Positions 16,402 to 25,827 of a stretch of DNA of 46,922 bases are shown piece by piece (position 1 is the stretch's first letter; each line of letters opens with the position of its first letter). The notes under the pieces were generated by a model, which saw only the letters and a list, made by a program, of their open reading frames with translations, ran no database searches and was not told the origin of the DNA. A program made the translations under genes and the position numbers. Source of the stretch: an uncultured Hyphomicrobiales bacterium (GTDB lineage Bacteria; Pseudomonadota; Alphaproteobacteria; Rhizobiales; Beijerinckiaceae); the NCBI GenBank assembly GCA_903884435.1, contig CAISEY010000272.1, positions 1-46,922 on the forward strand. Direction: 5' to 3'.

Positions 16402-17481
16402 TTGAAGAAGATCGCGCGCCTGATCCTTCTTTTCGCCGCTGGCGTCTGCGCGCTTCAGGCGCGCGCCCAGTCCATCACGCCGGAGCTCGCCGCCGTCATC
16501 GAGGGCGCGAAAAAGGAGGGCGTGCTCGATCTGCGTTCGACCAGCACCGTGCTGGGCGGCCCCGAGGGCGCGCGGCTCGCGCGGGAGGGAATCAGGCGCG
16601 CGTTCGGCGTCGATCTGAAGGTGAACTGGTCGCCCGGACCCGCCTATGGCCCCATGGCCGCCATTCTCAACCAGGAACGACAGGCGGGCCGCAAGGCGTC
16701 GAACGACGTTTTCGCGGCGACCGCGGTGCAACTCGCCGCCTACGTGGATCAGGGGCTTTTCCGCGCCATCGACTGGGGAAAGCTCCTGCCGGCGCGCGTC
16801 ACGCCGGACCTGAGCGAGGCCGGCGGCCGGATGCTGCGGTATCGCACGGTTATTCCAGCCATTCTCTACAACACCCGGGAAGCGAAATGGGTCCCGCAAA
16901 TCAGGTCATTTGACGAAGTGCTCGACCCCCGGCTGAAGGGCAAGTTCTACACGACGCCCATCCTCGCCGGCTTCGACGCGATGCTCTCCGACGAGAAATG
17001 GGGCGTCGCCGGAACGACGGAACGCATCCGCAAGCTCGCGAAACAGGTCGCCGGTCTCGCCGGCTGCGAGGCCGTCGATCGCGTGGCCTCGGGCGAAATT
17101 CCCGCGCTCGTCGTCGAATGCGGCAACGGCGTGCCGAACACGCTGCGGTTTCGCGACGAAAAAATTCTCGCGGCCCACGTCATTCCGGACATGGCCCAGA
17201 AACGATACAATTATCTCGCGGTGCCCGCCCATGCCGCGCACCCCGACGCGGGCGTTCTCTACGCGCTCTATGTCATGACGGCCGAAGGCCAGGAGAAGCT
17301 CTCCTGGGACCACATGGGCAGCGACTATCACCTGTTTCCTGAGTCCCGCACCCGCGAGGACATCGACGCGCTGGAAAGGGACGGCGCGAAATTCGTCGAC
17401 GTCACCTATGAATGGTGGCGCTCGCATCCCCAAATCGACAAGATCAACGAGACCCTCATGAAGATCATCCGGGAGCCCTGA
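16402..17481 (+). CDS. Periplasmic ABC substrate-binding protein paired with its permease
   Basis: Secreted protein of 359 residues; the signal peptide ends near LQARAQS. It belongs to the same broad family as the other Fe(III)/AfuA-like receptors (EGAKKEGVLDLRS, DEVLDPRLKGKFYTT) but is clearly more divergent and lacks the FNHHA motif. The start is a TTG at 16402, supported by AGGAGG 5 nt upstream. It is the only such receptor in the window with a permease gene next to it (4 nt gap), so these two very likely form one transporter. The ATPase must come from elsewhere. The ligand is unknown; downstream lies a 2-hydroxyacid dehydrogenase. Confidence 0.88.
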   Translation: MKKIARLILLFAAGVCALQARAQSITPELAAVIEGAKKEGVLDLRSTSTVLGGPEGARLAREGIRRAFGVDLKVNWSPGPAYGPMAAILNQERQAGRKASNDVFAATAVQLAAYVDQGLFRAIDWGKLLPARVTPDLSEAGGRMLRYRTVIPAILYNTREAKWVPQIRSFDEVLDPRLKGKFYTTPILAGFDAMLSDEKWGVAGTTERIRKLAKQVAGLAGCEAVDRVASGEIPALVVECGNGVPNTLRFRDEKILAAHVIPDMAQKRYNYLAVPAHAAHPDAGVLYALYVMTAEGQEKLSWDHMGSDYHLFPESRTREDIDALERDGAKFVDVTYEWWRSHPQIDKINETLMKIIREP

Positions 17482-17485
17482 CCGC

Positions 17486-19246
17486 ATGAGCGCGGGCATC
17501 GCCCGGAAGGAACGCCCGCCTTCGCCGGCGCGGGAAAGGCCCGACGCGACGCGCGTCGCGTTGTTCGCGCTCGCGAGCGTCGCCTGCGGCGTGGTGGCCG
17601 TGTTTCTCGCCACGATTCTCTGGCTCGGTTTCTTGCAAGGCGCGCCCGGCGACGCCGCGCTCGCGTACACGTTGCGAAATTACACGGACATGCTCGGCGA
17701 CTCCTTCACCTGGAAGGTTTTGCTCAACACGTTTCAGTTCGCCTTCGTCACGCTCGTTGTCGCCTTCGCCATCGCCCTGCCCTTCGCCTTCCTGATGGAG
17801 CGCACGGATTTTCCGGGCAAGAGCGTCGTCTTCACGCTGATGACGGTCGCGCTGCTGATTCCGGGCTTCGCCACGGCGCTCGGCTGGATATTCCTGCTTC
17901 ACCAGCGCGTCGGCATCGTCAACAAATGGCTCGTGGCGCTGTTCGATCTCGACTCCGCGCCATTCGATTCCGCCTCGCTGTCCGGCATGGGACTCATCGA
18001 GGGACTGAGCCTCGCGCCCGTCGCTTTCATCATGACGAGCGTCGCCGTGCGCCAGATGAATCCGGCGCTCGAGGAAGCCGCGGCCATGAGCGGCGCGACG
18101 GCGCGGCAAATCGCGGCGCGGGTCACGCTCCCGGTGATGTGGCCAGGCTTGCTGGCGGCGGCGATCTATGTCGCCGCCCTGAGCTTCGCCGCCTTCGACG
18201 TGCCCGCGACGCTCGGCCTTTCGGCGCGCGTCTTCACCTTCTCCACCTACGTTTACCGCGAGGTCACGCCCTCGGAGGGCGCGCCGGCCTATGGACACGT
18301 CGCGACGCTTGGCGTGATCATGGTCGCGCTGGCGATCGCGCTGAGTTGCTGGTATCGCGCGGTGCAAAAGCAGGCGCCGAAATACGCCGTCGTGACCGGC
18401 AAGGCCTGGCGCCCGCGCGTCGTCCCGCTCGGCGGCGCGAAATGGCCGGCCATCGCCTGCGTCGCGCTCTATTTCGTCGTCAGCCAGTTGCTGCCTCTGC
18501 TGACGCTGGTCTGGGCCTCGGGACTACCCTTCCTTCGCCAGCCTGGCGCGGAAGCCTTCGCGCAACTCTCCCTCGCGCACTATCGCAATATTCCCCTGGA
18601 TCTCCTGAAGACCGCTGTCGCCAACACGGCGCTGCTGATGATCGTCGTGCCGACCGTCACGCTGGCCATTTCCATCGCCGTCACCTGGGTCGTGTTGCGC
18701 TCGAAAAGCCGCTTCGCGGGGCTGTTCGATTTCCTGGCGTTCCTGCCCGTGACGATTCCCCATCTCGTCTTCAGCCTCGCCGCCTTGCTCCTGGCTCTGT
18801 TCGTGCTGCGCGACATCCTGCCAATTTACGGAACCGTCTGGATCCTCGTCGTCGTCTACGTGATCGGGCGCCTCAGCTACGGCACGCGCATGACCAATGG
18901 CGCGTTCATCCAGTTGCACCCGGACCTCGAGGAATCCGCCGCGTCCTGCGGCGCGGGAACGGGCGGCGTTCTCGGACGCGTCGTGTTGCCAATCGTTTCG
19001 CCGACGCTTCTCTACGCCTGGATCTGGATCGCGCTGCTCACCTACCGCGAGCTCACCCTGCCCGCGATGCTCTCGACGAGCGAAACCATGCCATTTTCGG
19101 TGCTCGTGTGGGGCTTCGTTCAGGCGTCGCAATACGGGCCAGCCTCGGCCGCGACGCTGATCATGCTGGGGCTGATGATTCCCGTTCTGGCCCTATACTG
19201 GACGCTCGCGCGCCGCGTCGGCCTGTCCGCGGCCGGCGCGCCATGA
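17486..19246 (+). CDS. ABC transporter permease, double-length FbpB/ThiP-like
   Basis: Inner-membrane protein of 586 residues made of two fused permease units of about six helices each. Each half carries an EAA loop that contacts the ATPase: EEAAAMSGATARQIAARV near 190-210 and EESAASCGAGTGGVLGRVVL near 480-500. This layout is that of iron, thiamine, phosphonate or polyamine-like importers. It begins 4 nt after the binding-protein stop and has no clear ribosome site of its own, so translation is probably coupled. No ATP-binding subunit follows; the next gene is a 2-hydroxyacid dehydrogenase. It is the only ABC permease in the window and might serve several of the orphan receptors. Confidence 0.94.
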   Translation: MSAGIARKERPPSPARERPDATRVALFALASVACGVVAVFLATILWLGFLQGAPGDAALAYTLRNYTDMLGDSFTWKVLLNTFQFAFVTLVVAFAIALPFAFLMERTDFPGKSVVFTLMTVALLIPGFATALGWIFLLHQRVGIVNKWLVALFDLDSAPFDSASLSGMGLIEGLSLAPVAFIMTSVAVRQMNPALEEAAAMSGATARQIAARVTLPVMWPGLLAAAIYVAALSFAAFDVPATLGLSARVFTFSTYVYREVTPSEGAPAYGHVATLGVIMVALAIALSCWYRAVQKQAPKYAVVTGKAWRPRVVPLGGAKWPAIACVALYFVVSQLLPLLTLVWASGLPFLRQPGAEAFAQLSLAHYRNIPLDLLKTAVANTALLMIVVPTVTLAISIAVTWVVLRSKSRFAGLFDFLAFLPVTIPHLVFSLAALLLALFVLRDILPIYGTVWILVVVYVIGRLSYGTRMTNGAFIQLHPDLEESAASCGAGTGGVLGRVVLPIVSPTLLYAWIWIALLTYRELTLPAMLSTSETMPFSVLVWGFVQASQYGPASAATLIMLGLMIPVLALYWTLARRVGLSAAGAP

Positions 19247-19304
19247 TGGACAAACGCGCCGTTTCGGTTTCAAACCCTCAGGACGGACAACCCGGGAGCC
19301 CCCA

Positions 19305-20261
19305 ATGACGAAAATCGCGATCCTCGACGACTATCAGAACGTCGCCAGACACTACGCCAACTGGGCGGACCTGCCCCCGGGCGCCCAGGTGACGATGTTC
19401 CACGAAAACCTCGCGACGACCGACATCGCCGCCGAAAAACTGGCCGGCTTCGACGTTGTCGTGCTGATGCGCGAGCGCATGCCCATGCCGAAGGCGCTGA
19501 TCGACCGGCTGCCGAACCTGAAGCTCGTCATCACCACCGGCGGCTCCAACCGCTCGCTCGACAAGGATCACGCGAAGTCGAAGGGCATTGTCTGCTGCTT
19601 CACGCGCGGCGGCGATTCCACCGCGACGACGGTCGAGACAGCGCTCGCGCTGTTGCTGGGCCATGGCCGCGGCCTCGTCCACGAGGACCGAATGATGCGC
19701 GAGGGCAAATGGCAAACCACCATCCCGACGACCGTCGCGGGCAAGACGCTCGGCGTCGTCGGTCTCGGCCGGCTTGGCGCGCGCATGGCGCGGATCTGCA
19801 AGGCGCTCGACATGAAGGTGATCGCCTGGAGCACCAACCTCACGCCGGAAAAGGCGGCCGCGCAGGGCGTCGACTACGTGTCGAAGGAAGAACTGTTCTC
19901 CCGCTCCGACTACGTCAGCGTGCATCTCGTGCTCGGCGAACGATCACGCGGCCTGATCGGCGCCGCCGACATCGCGCGCATGAAAAAGACCGCCGTGCTC
20001 ATCAACACCTCCCGCGGCCCCATCATCGACGAACAGGCGATGCTCGCCGCGTTGCGTGAAAAGCGCATCGGCGGCGCCGGCCTCGATGTTTACGACATCG
20101 AGCCCCTGCCCGCCGACCACGAACTTCGCCGGCTCGACAACGCCTTGCTGAGCCCGCATCTGGGCTACGTCAGCGACGCCACCTACCATGAATATTTCGA
20201 GGACATCGTCGACAATATCGGCAAATGGATGGCCGGAACGCCCGTGCGCGTGATGGCCTGA
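19305..20261 (+). CDS. D-2-hydroxyacid dehydrogenase family protein (phosphoglycerate dehydrogenase-like)
   Basis: Cytoplasmic NAD(P)-dependent oxidoreductase of 318 residues. The nucleotide-binding loop is GLGRLG at 153-158 in a Rossmann domain, and the catalytic residues are Arg237 (NTSRGPII), Glu266 (DIEPLP) and His285 (SPHLGYVS). It interconverts a 2-hydroxy acid and a 2-oxo acid; without the ACT domain of SerA it is unlikely to be the serine-pathway enzyme. GGGAG lies 6 nt before the ATG. It follows the binding protein-permease pair, possibly in the same transcript, so the transported compound may be a 2-hydroxy or 2-oxo acid. That link is inference. Confidence 0.92.
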   Translation: MTKIAILDDYQNVARHYANWADLPPGAQVTMFHENLATTDIAAEKLAGFDVVVLMRERMPMPKALIDRLPNLKLVITTGGSNRSLDKDHAKSKGIVCCFTRGGDSTATTVETALALLLGHGRGLVHEDRMMREGKWQTTIPTTVAGKTLGVVGLGRLGARMARICKALDMKVIAWSTNLTPEKAAAQGVDYVSKEELFSRSDYVSVHLVLGERSRGLIGAADIARMKKTAVLINTSRGPIIDEQAMLAALREKRIGGAGLDVYDIEPLPADHELRRLDNALLSPHLGYVSDATYHEYFEDIVDNIGKWMAGTPVRVMA

Positions 20262-20269
20262 CGGGACTC

Positions 20270-20293
20270 GCGCGCCGCGCTCAGGCGGCGCGC
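20270..20293. terminator. Perfect GC hairpin between convergent genes
   Basis: GCGCGCCGC at 20270-20278 pairs perfectly with GCGGCGCGC at 20285-20293, loop of 6. It lies just after the dehydrogenase stop and contains the stop codon of the opposing PAS-protein gene (20281-20283) in its loop. No T-run follows on either strand, so it may slow or end transcription only with help from Rho, or protect 3' ends. Confidence 0.5.
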
Positions 20294-22284
20294 GTCTCGA
20301 CCGGCGATTTCGGCGGGGCGAGCTTGCGGACGCAGGATGGACACACCGCGCTCCGCGGCTCGACGCCGGCGTCGCCATGGGTTTCGACGAACGTCTCCAC
20401 GTCGAACCACTGGCCGCCGCCGGGACCATGGTCCCGCGGCGACACGTCGTGACAGAACTCGCACATATCGACGCGCGCCGGAGCGGCGCCGCGAACCACC
20501 GTCGCGTCGTGGTCCGGATCGAACAATCCAATCGGCCGCCGTTCGACTTCGCTTTCCAGCCACGAGTGATAGAGCGTCAGGGGCTCGCCCGAAGGCCCGG
20601 GAAACTGGCGCGCGGTCAGCCGGATCGTGCGGCGCCTGTCCGGCGTGTCGCGCCGGAACGATCGCGAACACGTCGCGCCGGCGCGCGTGGCGACGGCGCG
20701 ATGGAAGTCGCCGAAAACGGATTTCGCCTCGCCGCCCGTGAAGGCCGCGAAGACGCTCCTGCCAACGCAATCGCGGAAATCGCCTGTTTTCCACGGAGCG
20801 TCCGCGATGAACTGGCCCCAGTCGCCGGCCCCGGCGTCCACGACGCGCCCTTCGCGATCGACGACGAACCCGATGCCCGCGAGCAAGTCCAGCATCGAGC
20901 AATTCGGACGTCCAAACAACGCGGCGAGCCATTCGTCGCGATTGAAGGGCTTGCGCAGAAACGTCGCGCGCGGATCGCTTTCGGGCTCGTTTCCCGACGC
21001 CGCGACGAGAATTCGCATGCGCGGCGCGAGTTCCAGAACCCGCGCGACCACGTCCTTTTCCGCGGCTTCAAAGCTGGCGGCGCCGACGTAGAGGAACGGC
21101 GACTCGCACAGGATCGGAGACTCCCGGCCAAGCTGCCCCAGCAGATCGAGCGCGATCTCCAGCGTCCGCGCGCGTTGGACGCAAACGCCATAGGATTGCA
21201 ATTCGGACGTGACGAGATCGCGATGGTCCGGGTCGTCTTCGATGATAATGCCGAGTCTCGAGCCGCCCGTCGAAACAGCCGCGGGGGAGACCTCCGGGAG
21301 GGTGGAATCGCCTGGCCGCGAACGCGGGAGAGACGCCACGCGCGCCACGCCCTTCGAGGGCATCGCGACCACCTGGCCAACTCCCGAAGTCTCGACCCGC
21401 GACTGCGTTGCGTCCGGCGCTTCCCCGCGATCGCGCGGCTCGGGCGCGACAGGCGTGCGTTCGCGCGCAGGGTCGAGGTTCGCCGGATCGTCCATCAAAA
21501 TTCCCGACGTAAACGCGGCCAGAATGGCGGACGGCTCCATCGCCCGCGGCAGCGCCGCGCCGATAGCCGCCGCCGCGGGCAGGGCCGCGGGCGACTCCAC
21601 GTCCGCGGGCGGCGGCGCGGAGACGGGGGGCGTCGCCGCGCCCGGAGCCGCGCCCCGGGCCTTGAACGGCGTCCAGCCCGTCAGAAAAAGGATGGCCAGC
21701 GCCGACAGAAGCAGATTTCCCGCGGTCGTCGCGGTTTCCACCGCGCCTCGCCAGGCGCCTTCGTACTGGATGTTGGCGGCCTCCTCCGCGCGCATGGCTT
21801 CCGTCGTCTTCAGGACGGTCGCGAGCCCGGAGGCGACGGCTTTCGTCACGCCAGCCGGAGCGCTCGCGGCCAGTCTCGGATCGCCCGGTTGTTGCATGAT
21901 CGCGCGACGGACCACGAGCAGCGATTCAACCACTTTTTGCCGCGCTGCGTCGAGCTTCAGGAAGGTGGAGCCGCCCTGGGAAAAGTGACCGCGCCTCGCT
22001 TCGAGTTCGGAAACGAGGCGCTCAAGTTCAAGCCCCAGCGGGCGCAAGGCCTCGACGGGCGCGTTGGGGGGGATTTGCGCCGATGCCAGCGAGGCGGAAG
22101 CGGAATAGGCGAGAATATCGCTGAAATCCGCCATGCGCCGATGCGCCGCGAGGAGCGCGTCCTCGCCGGAATCGGGGTCGCGCACCAGCCTCGGCGCCGC
22201 CAGAACATTCAGAATACACGCCAGCAACACCAGGAACCCGGCGATTCGGGCGGAAGAGCGCGACGACGGACTGGCGGATGACAT
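20281..22284 (-). CDS. Membrane signalling protein with pseudoreceiver, PAS-like domain and C-terminal Cys-pair zinc motif
   Basis: Protein of 667 residues, not a known named gene. Order: N-terminal membrane helix (about 12-30); periplasmic helical part; second helix (about 189-206); a Pro/Ala-rich linker; a receiver-like domain (about 343-460) with the acidic pair in IIIEDDPDH and the lysine in FLRKPF, but no Asp where the phosphate acceptor should be (FLYVGAAS); a PAS-like domain (about 464-580); and a C-terminal MCEFC ... AVCPSC module (Cys608, 611, 648, 651) known from PAS and response-regulator proteins. There is no kinase, cyclase or HTH domain, so output is probably by protein contact. 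The start is uncertain: ATG at 22284 or GTG at 22341, neither with a good ribosome site. Confidence 0.8.
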   Translation of the reverse strand: MSSASPSSRSSARIAGFLVLLACILNVLAAPRLVRDPDSGEDALLAAHRRMADFSDILAYSASASLASAQIPPNAPVEALRPLGLELERLVSELEARRGHFSQGGSTFLKLDAARQKVVESLLVVRRAIMQQPGDPRLAASAPAGVTKAVASGLATVLKTTEAMRAEEAANIQYEGAWRGAVETATTAGNLLLSALAILFLTGWTPFKARGAAPGAATPPVSAPPPADVESPAALPAAAAIGAALPRAMEPSAILAAFTSGILMDDPANLDPARERTPVAPEPRDRGEAPDATQSRVETSGVGQVVAMPSKGVARVASLPRSRPGDSTLPEVSPAAVSTGGSRLGIIIEDDPDHRDLVTSELQSYGVCVQRARTLEIALDLLGQLGRESPILCESPFLYVGAASFEAAEKDVVARVLELAPRMRILVAASGNEPESDPRATFLRKPFNRDEWLAALFGRPNCSMLDLLAGIGFVVDREGRVVDAGAGDWGQFIADAPWKTGDFRDCVGRSVFAAFTGGEAKSVFGDFHRAVATRAGATCSRSFRRDTPDRRRTIRLTARQFPGPSGEPLTLYHSWLESEVERRPIGLFDPDHDATVVRGAAPARVDMCEFCHDVSPRDHGPGGGQWFDVETFVETHGDAGVEPRSAVCPSCVRKLAPPKSPVETRAA

Positions 22285-22429
22285 CTCCGGAGAACTCGTG
22301 ACTTGACCCGGCGGCGCGCGGCGCGAACCACGCCGCGCCACTGGCGCGCCGGATGGAGAAAAACAAACTCCGGGATAGCGCGCGCGGATTGACGCTCCGT
22401 CACCAATTGTCCGAAAATTCCGTTATTTC

Positions 22430-22450
22430 CGTTAAGGGTGAATATTAACG
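22430..22450. other. AT-rich hairpin after the ThDP enzyme gene
   Basis: CGTTAA at 22430-22435 pairs with TTAACG at 22445-22450 across a 9-nt loop, immediately beyond the stop codon of the ThDP enzyme on the minus strand, in the gap before the PAS-protein gene. The stem is weak and no T-run follows, so a terminator role is doubtful; a regulator site is the alternative. Confidence 0.3.
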
Positions 22451-22451
22451 A

Positions 22452-24170
22452 TCACGGTCCCCGGCACGTCACGTTGAGCAGCGCCTGACGCTTCTCGACC
22501 TCGACGGCCTTGAGCGCGCGCTCGATGGCGGCGGGCAATTTGGCGGGGTCGTCCACCGCCTCGCCGTACCCGTCGGCGACCTCGACGGCCTTTTCGAATT
22601 TCAGCGCCGGATCGAAATAGGTCAGCGGCTCGCGGTTGCTCTTCGCCGCGTAGCCGTCGGGATAGACCTCGTGCGTGTTGCGTTTCACCGCGCCCCACAT
22701 CTGGTTGTTGAAGACGACCGTGAGGATCGGCAATTTCTCGGCGGCGGAGACATAATGCGCCGGCACGGGATTGCCGAACATATAGGCCCCGTCGCCGCAG
22801 GTCGCGATGACGAGCTGGTCCGGCGCCGCCGCCTTGACTCCAAGCGCCGTTCCGAGCCCCCAGCCGAGACCGCCCGCCGCGCCCGCGTTGAACATGGTGC
22901 CCGGCTTCGTGAAGCGCGATTGCTCGAAGGTGAACGGCGATTCCTTGATGACGATGGCGTCCTGGCCCTTCACCTCGTCGAGGCAATGAGTGATCCAGGC
23001 GGGCGACATCGGCTTCATGTCGCGCCCCCGCGTCACGGCGTCGCGCCATTTGGCGCGCATGGTCTCGCGCGCGCCGGCGAGGCGTTTGCGACGCGCCTCG
23101 ATCCGGTCGCGCGCCGCGCCGGCGCGCGTCAGCAGCGCCTGCGTCAACGCCGGCAGCGTCGCGCCGACGACGCCCGGAATGGCGAGATCGCAGGCGTAGC
23201 CGCGCATCGGATATTGCGAGAAGAGCGGATCGACGCCGAGGTGAATGATTTTCGCGTCGGCGCCCGGCGCGCGCTTGCCGGGAATCCACGGCACGTCGCA
23301 TTCGATCACGATGATACAATCCGAGCCCGCCAGCATCGGATCGGGCTCGTAGCCCATGTGCATGGGATCGTCGGCGCCAAGGGCGACATAGCGCGGCTTG
23401 CGTTGCACGACGGGAATGGCGAAAGCGTCCGCGAGCGCCGACAGCTTGCCGAAATCCGCGGCGTCGCGTCCGGCGCTGGACGTGATGATCAGCGGGTTCG
23501 AAGCCTTCGCGATCATGTCCGCCGCCTCGTCGATGGCGTTGAGGTCGGGCCAGGGCTGCGAGGGCGTGCGATGGCGCGAGGGCGACTGGAACTTGAAATT
23601 CTCCACCGGCGCCGCGAGCACCTCGCGCGGCAGCGTGAGATAGATCGGCCCCTTCGGCTCGCTCATGGCGATGTTGATGGCGCGGTCGACGGCGTTCTCG
23701 ACGACTTCGCCGTTGGGAAGCTGATAGTCCCACTTGACGAACTCGCGCAGCATGGCGCCCTGGTCGCGCATTTCCTGCGGCCAGTGAATTTCGCCGGAGC
23801 GCTTGCCCGGCAGCGGGCCTTCCTCGCTGAAGGGCGTGCGGCCCGCCGTCATCAGGATCGGCACGTTGCCGCGCCAGGCGTTCATCACGCCGCAGACAGC
23901 GTTGGCGGTGCCGACGTTGACGTGCACCATCACGAGTTGCGGCTTGCCGGTCTTGAGATAATAGCCAAGCGCCATGGAGACGGCGACGTTCTCGTGCGGC
24001 ACGGTGACGGGCCTGGGAACCTTCGCGCCCGTCGCCTCCGCCTTCGACAGCGCCTCGATCAGCGGCGCGAAATCGGTGCCGGCGTTGGCGAACAGATAAT
24101 CGACGCCGCGATCCGCGAGGATCGCGAGATAGGCGTCGGAAACGGTTCCGTCGATGGTCTTTTCCGCCAC
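22452..24170 (-). CDS. Thiamine diphosphate-dependent enzyme (acetolactate synthase/benzoylformate decarboxylase-like)
   Basis: Cytoplasmic enzyme of 572 residues with the three ThDP-family domains: Pyr domain with the catalytic Glu60 in VPHENVAVSM, a central domain (about 200-350), and the PP domain with the cofactor motif running from GDG at 459-461 to NN at 488-489. Members ligate or decarboxylate 2-oxo acids. The start is a GTG at 24170 with AGGGAG about 7 nt upstream; the frame is open 160 codons further but that part has no ribosome site. No small regulatory subunit adjoins it, so it is not an ordinary IlvB. A broad-range 2-oxo acid lyase role fits the catabolic neighbourhood. It overlaps the small membrane-protein gene upstream by 112 nt. 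Confidence 0.9.
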   Translation of the reverse strand: MAEKTIDGTVSDAYLAILADRGVDYLFANAGTDFAPLIEALSKAEATGAKVPRPVTVPHENVAVSMALGYYLKTGKPQLVMVHVNVGTANAVCGVMNAWRGNVPILMTAGRTPFSEEGPLPGKRSGEIHWPQEMRDQGAMLREFVKWDYQLPNGEVVENAVDRAINIAMSEPKGPIYLTLPREVLAAPVENFKFQSPSRHRTPSQPWPDLNAIDEAADMIAKASNPLIITSSAGRDAADFGKLSALADAFAIPVVQRKPRYVALGADDPMHMGYEPDPMLAGSDCIIVIECDVPWIPGKRAPGADAKIIHLGVDPLFSQYPMRGYACDLAIPGVVGATLPALTQALLTRAGAARDRIEARRKRLAGARETMRAKWRDAVTRGRDMKPMSPAWITHCLDEVKGQDAIVIKESPFTFEQSRFTKPGTMFNAGAAGGLGWGLGTALGVKAAAPDQLVIATCGDGAYMFGNPVPAHYVSAAEKLPILTVVFNNQMWGAVKRNTHEVYPDGYAAKSNREPLTYFDPALKFEKAVEVADGYGEAVDDPAKLPAAIERALKAVEVEKRQALLNVTCRGP

Positions 24171-24619
24171 TGCAAGTCTCCCTGAAAGTCGCCCCGGTCT
24201 ATACGCGGGCGCCCGCGGGGGCAACATCGGGCCCGACGCCGCGCCAGCGGAAAAGCCGCGAAAGCCATCTGCATGGCGAGCCCGGCGAGGGCGAGCGGAT
24301 GGCGATACGACGCCAGATGCTCCGCCAGCGACTGGCCGAAGCCGAACCTCGCCAGCATGGCTTCCGCGATCATCAACAGCGCGAAAGCGACGGCGCCCAT
24401 GACGCAACGTTCCGCCGCGCCAGCCCCGACGCGCCAGCGCCGCGCGGTCCAGCCGCACGCGAGCCAGCTCGCGCCGAGCATGACGGGCAATTCCCCCAGC
24501 AACGCGATTGCCTCGCCGAATCTCGGCGCGGTCACGAGCACCCGCGCCGCGCCGAAGGCGAAGCCGATCGCGAAGACGATCGCGAAATAGACGCAGCCGG
24601 CCAGCATCGCGACACGCAT
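24059..24619 (-). CDS. Small four-helix inner-membrane protein of unknown function
   Basis: A 186-codon frame whose first ~125 residues are strongly hydrophobic, with about four membrane helices (for example CVYFAIVFAIGFAFGAARV and AVAFALLMIAEAMLARFGFG). The pattern resembles a small membrane protein common in alphaproteobacteria, which I recall ending soon after the last helix, here near FAAFPLARRR. The remaining ~60 residues are polar, arginine-rich and lie over the start of the ThDP gene in another frame, so the tail may be a frame extension or reflect a shifted stop. The ATG ends at 24619, 84 bp from the divergent binding-protein start. No function can be assigned. Confidence 0.6.
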   Translation of the reverse strand: MRVAMLAGCVYFAIVFAIGFAFGAARVLVTAPRFGEAIALLGELPVMLGASWLACGWTARRWRVGAGAAERCVMGAVAFALLMIAEAMLARFGFGQSLAEHLASYRHPLALAGLAMQMAFAAFPLARRRARCCPRGRPRIDRGDFQGDLQWRKRPSTEPFPTPISRSSRIAASIICSPTPAPISRR

Positions 24620-24703
24620 GTCCGCCCCTGTTGACGAAGCGGCGCGGGCGCCGCAACCCTTCGCCCTCGCGAAGCCGGCGACCCGGCGGACAGGGAGCAT
24701 GAC

Positions 24704-25690
24704 ATGCGCGGCTTGAAACTCGGCTTGATTCTCGCGCTCGGCCTCGCGCCGGTTTCCGCCCGCGCCCAGGAGAAGACGCCGCTGCGCATGGGCGTCATCG
24801 CCAATTCGGCGCGCAGCATTTCGCAACTGGGCCTCTATATCGCGCAACGCCGCGGCCTTCTCGACCGCGAGAACATCGATCTGAAACTCGTGCCCCTGCC
24901 CGGCGTGCAACATCAAATCGCTGAACTCGACAAGGGCAATGTCGAGGTGAGCCACACCGCGACGCCCTATCTGGTGCAGGCGGTTCTCGCCGGCTCCGAT
25001 TCCGTCGCCATCGTCGGCGGCCTCGCCAATCCCGTTTTCGCCATGCTGGCGAAGCCCTCGATCAAGTCCTTCGCGGACCTGCGCGGCAAGACCATCGGCC
25101 TTTCGCTGCCGGTGGACACGATCACCATCGGCAGTCTGCGGCTGCTGGCGACGGCGGGCGTCGGCAAGAATGATTTCACGACGAAGGAAATCGTCGGCAC
25201 GCCGCCGCGCGTCGACTGCCTCGTCAGGGGCGAGTGCGACGCCGTGCCCGTGGGCCAGCCCGACGATCTCGTGCTGACGCAGAAGGGCTTTTCCAATCTC
25301 GGCGACAGCCTGCGCGTGATTCCGGCGCTGCAATTCAACGTCATCGCCGCGCGCCGGGCCTGGGCCGCGGCGAACCCCGATGTCGCGACGCGTTACGCGC
25401 GCGCTTTCGCCGGCGCCTATCGCTACATGAACGATCCCGCCAACCGCGCGGACGTGGCCGGCCTGATCGCGGAAACGACCGGCGCCGCGCCCGACATCGC
25501 CGCGCAAATCGTCAAATTCTATTTCGACCCGCCGCGCGGAATCATGCCGAAAGCCGCTGAAATCAGCGCCGAGGGCATGAAGGCGGTCGTCGAACTGATG
25601 GGCGAGGCCGGCGAGTTGAAGGGCGCGCCGCCGGACGCGGGGCGGTTCGTCGAGGGGCGGTATCTGCGCGAGGCGGACGCGCGACGATAA
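24704..25690 (+). CDS. ABC substrate-binding protein, NitT/TauT (NMT1) family
   Basis: Periplasmic binding protein of 328 residues; signal peptide ends near PVSARAQE. Family marks: LGLYIAQRRGLLDRENIDLK, DKGNVEVSHTATPYL and SFADLRGKTIGLSLPVDT. AGGGAG lies just before the ATG at 24704. It stands alone on the plus strand, with no permease, ATPase or enzyme following it; the next gene belongs to the lysozyme-like island. It is divergent from the small membrane protein and ThDP enzyme genes, whose product or substrate it might capture, but that is inference. Confidence 0.88.
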   Translation: MRGLKLGLILALGLAPVSARAQEKTPLRMGVIANSARSISQLGLYIAQRRGLLDRENIDLKLVPLPGVQHQIAELDKGNVEVSHTATPYLVQAVLAGSDSVAIVGGLANPVFAMLAKPSIKSFADLRGKTIGLSLPVDTITIGSLRLLATAGVGKNDFTTKEIVGTPPRVDCLVRGECDAVPVGQPDDLVLTQKGFSNLGDSLRVIPALQFNVIAARRAWAAANPDVATRYARAFAGAYRYMNDPANRADVAGLIAETTGAAPDIAAQIVKFYFDPPRGIMPKAAEISAEGMKAVVELMGEAGELKGAPPDAGRFVEGRYLREADARR

Positions 25691-25827
25691 GAAACAATTG
25701 GCTTGTTGAATGCCCGCTTGAGTCCCACCGGCGAAATATCCGGTCGGCCGCGGAAGGACGCCTGCCATCTTCCGCGCGTCGATCGCGATCGACCGAACGC
25801 ACGACGCTGTGTATATTGCCAGGAATA

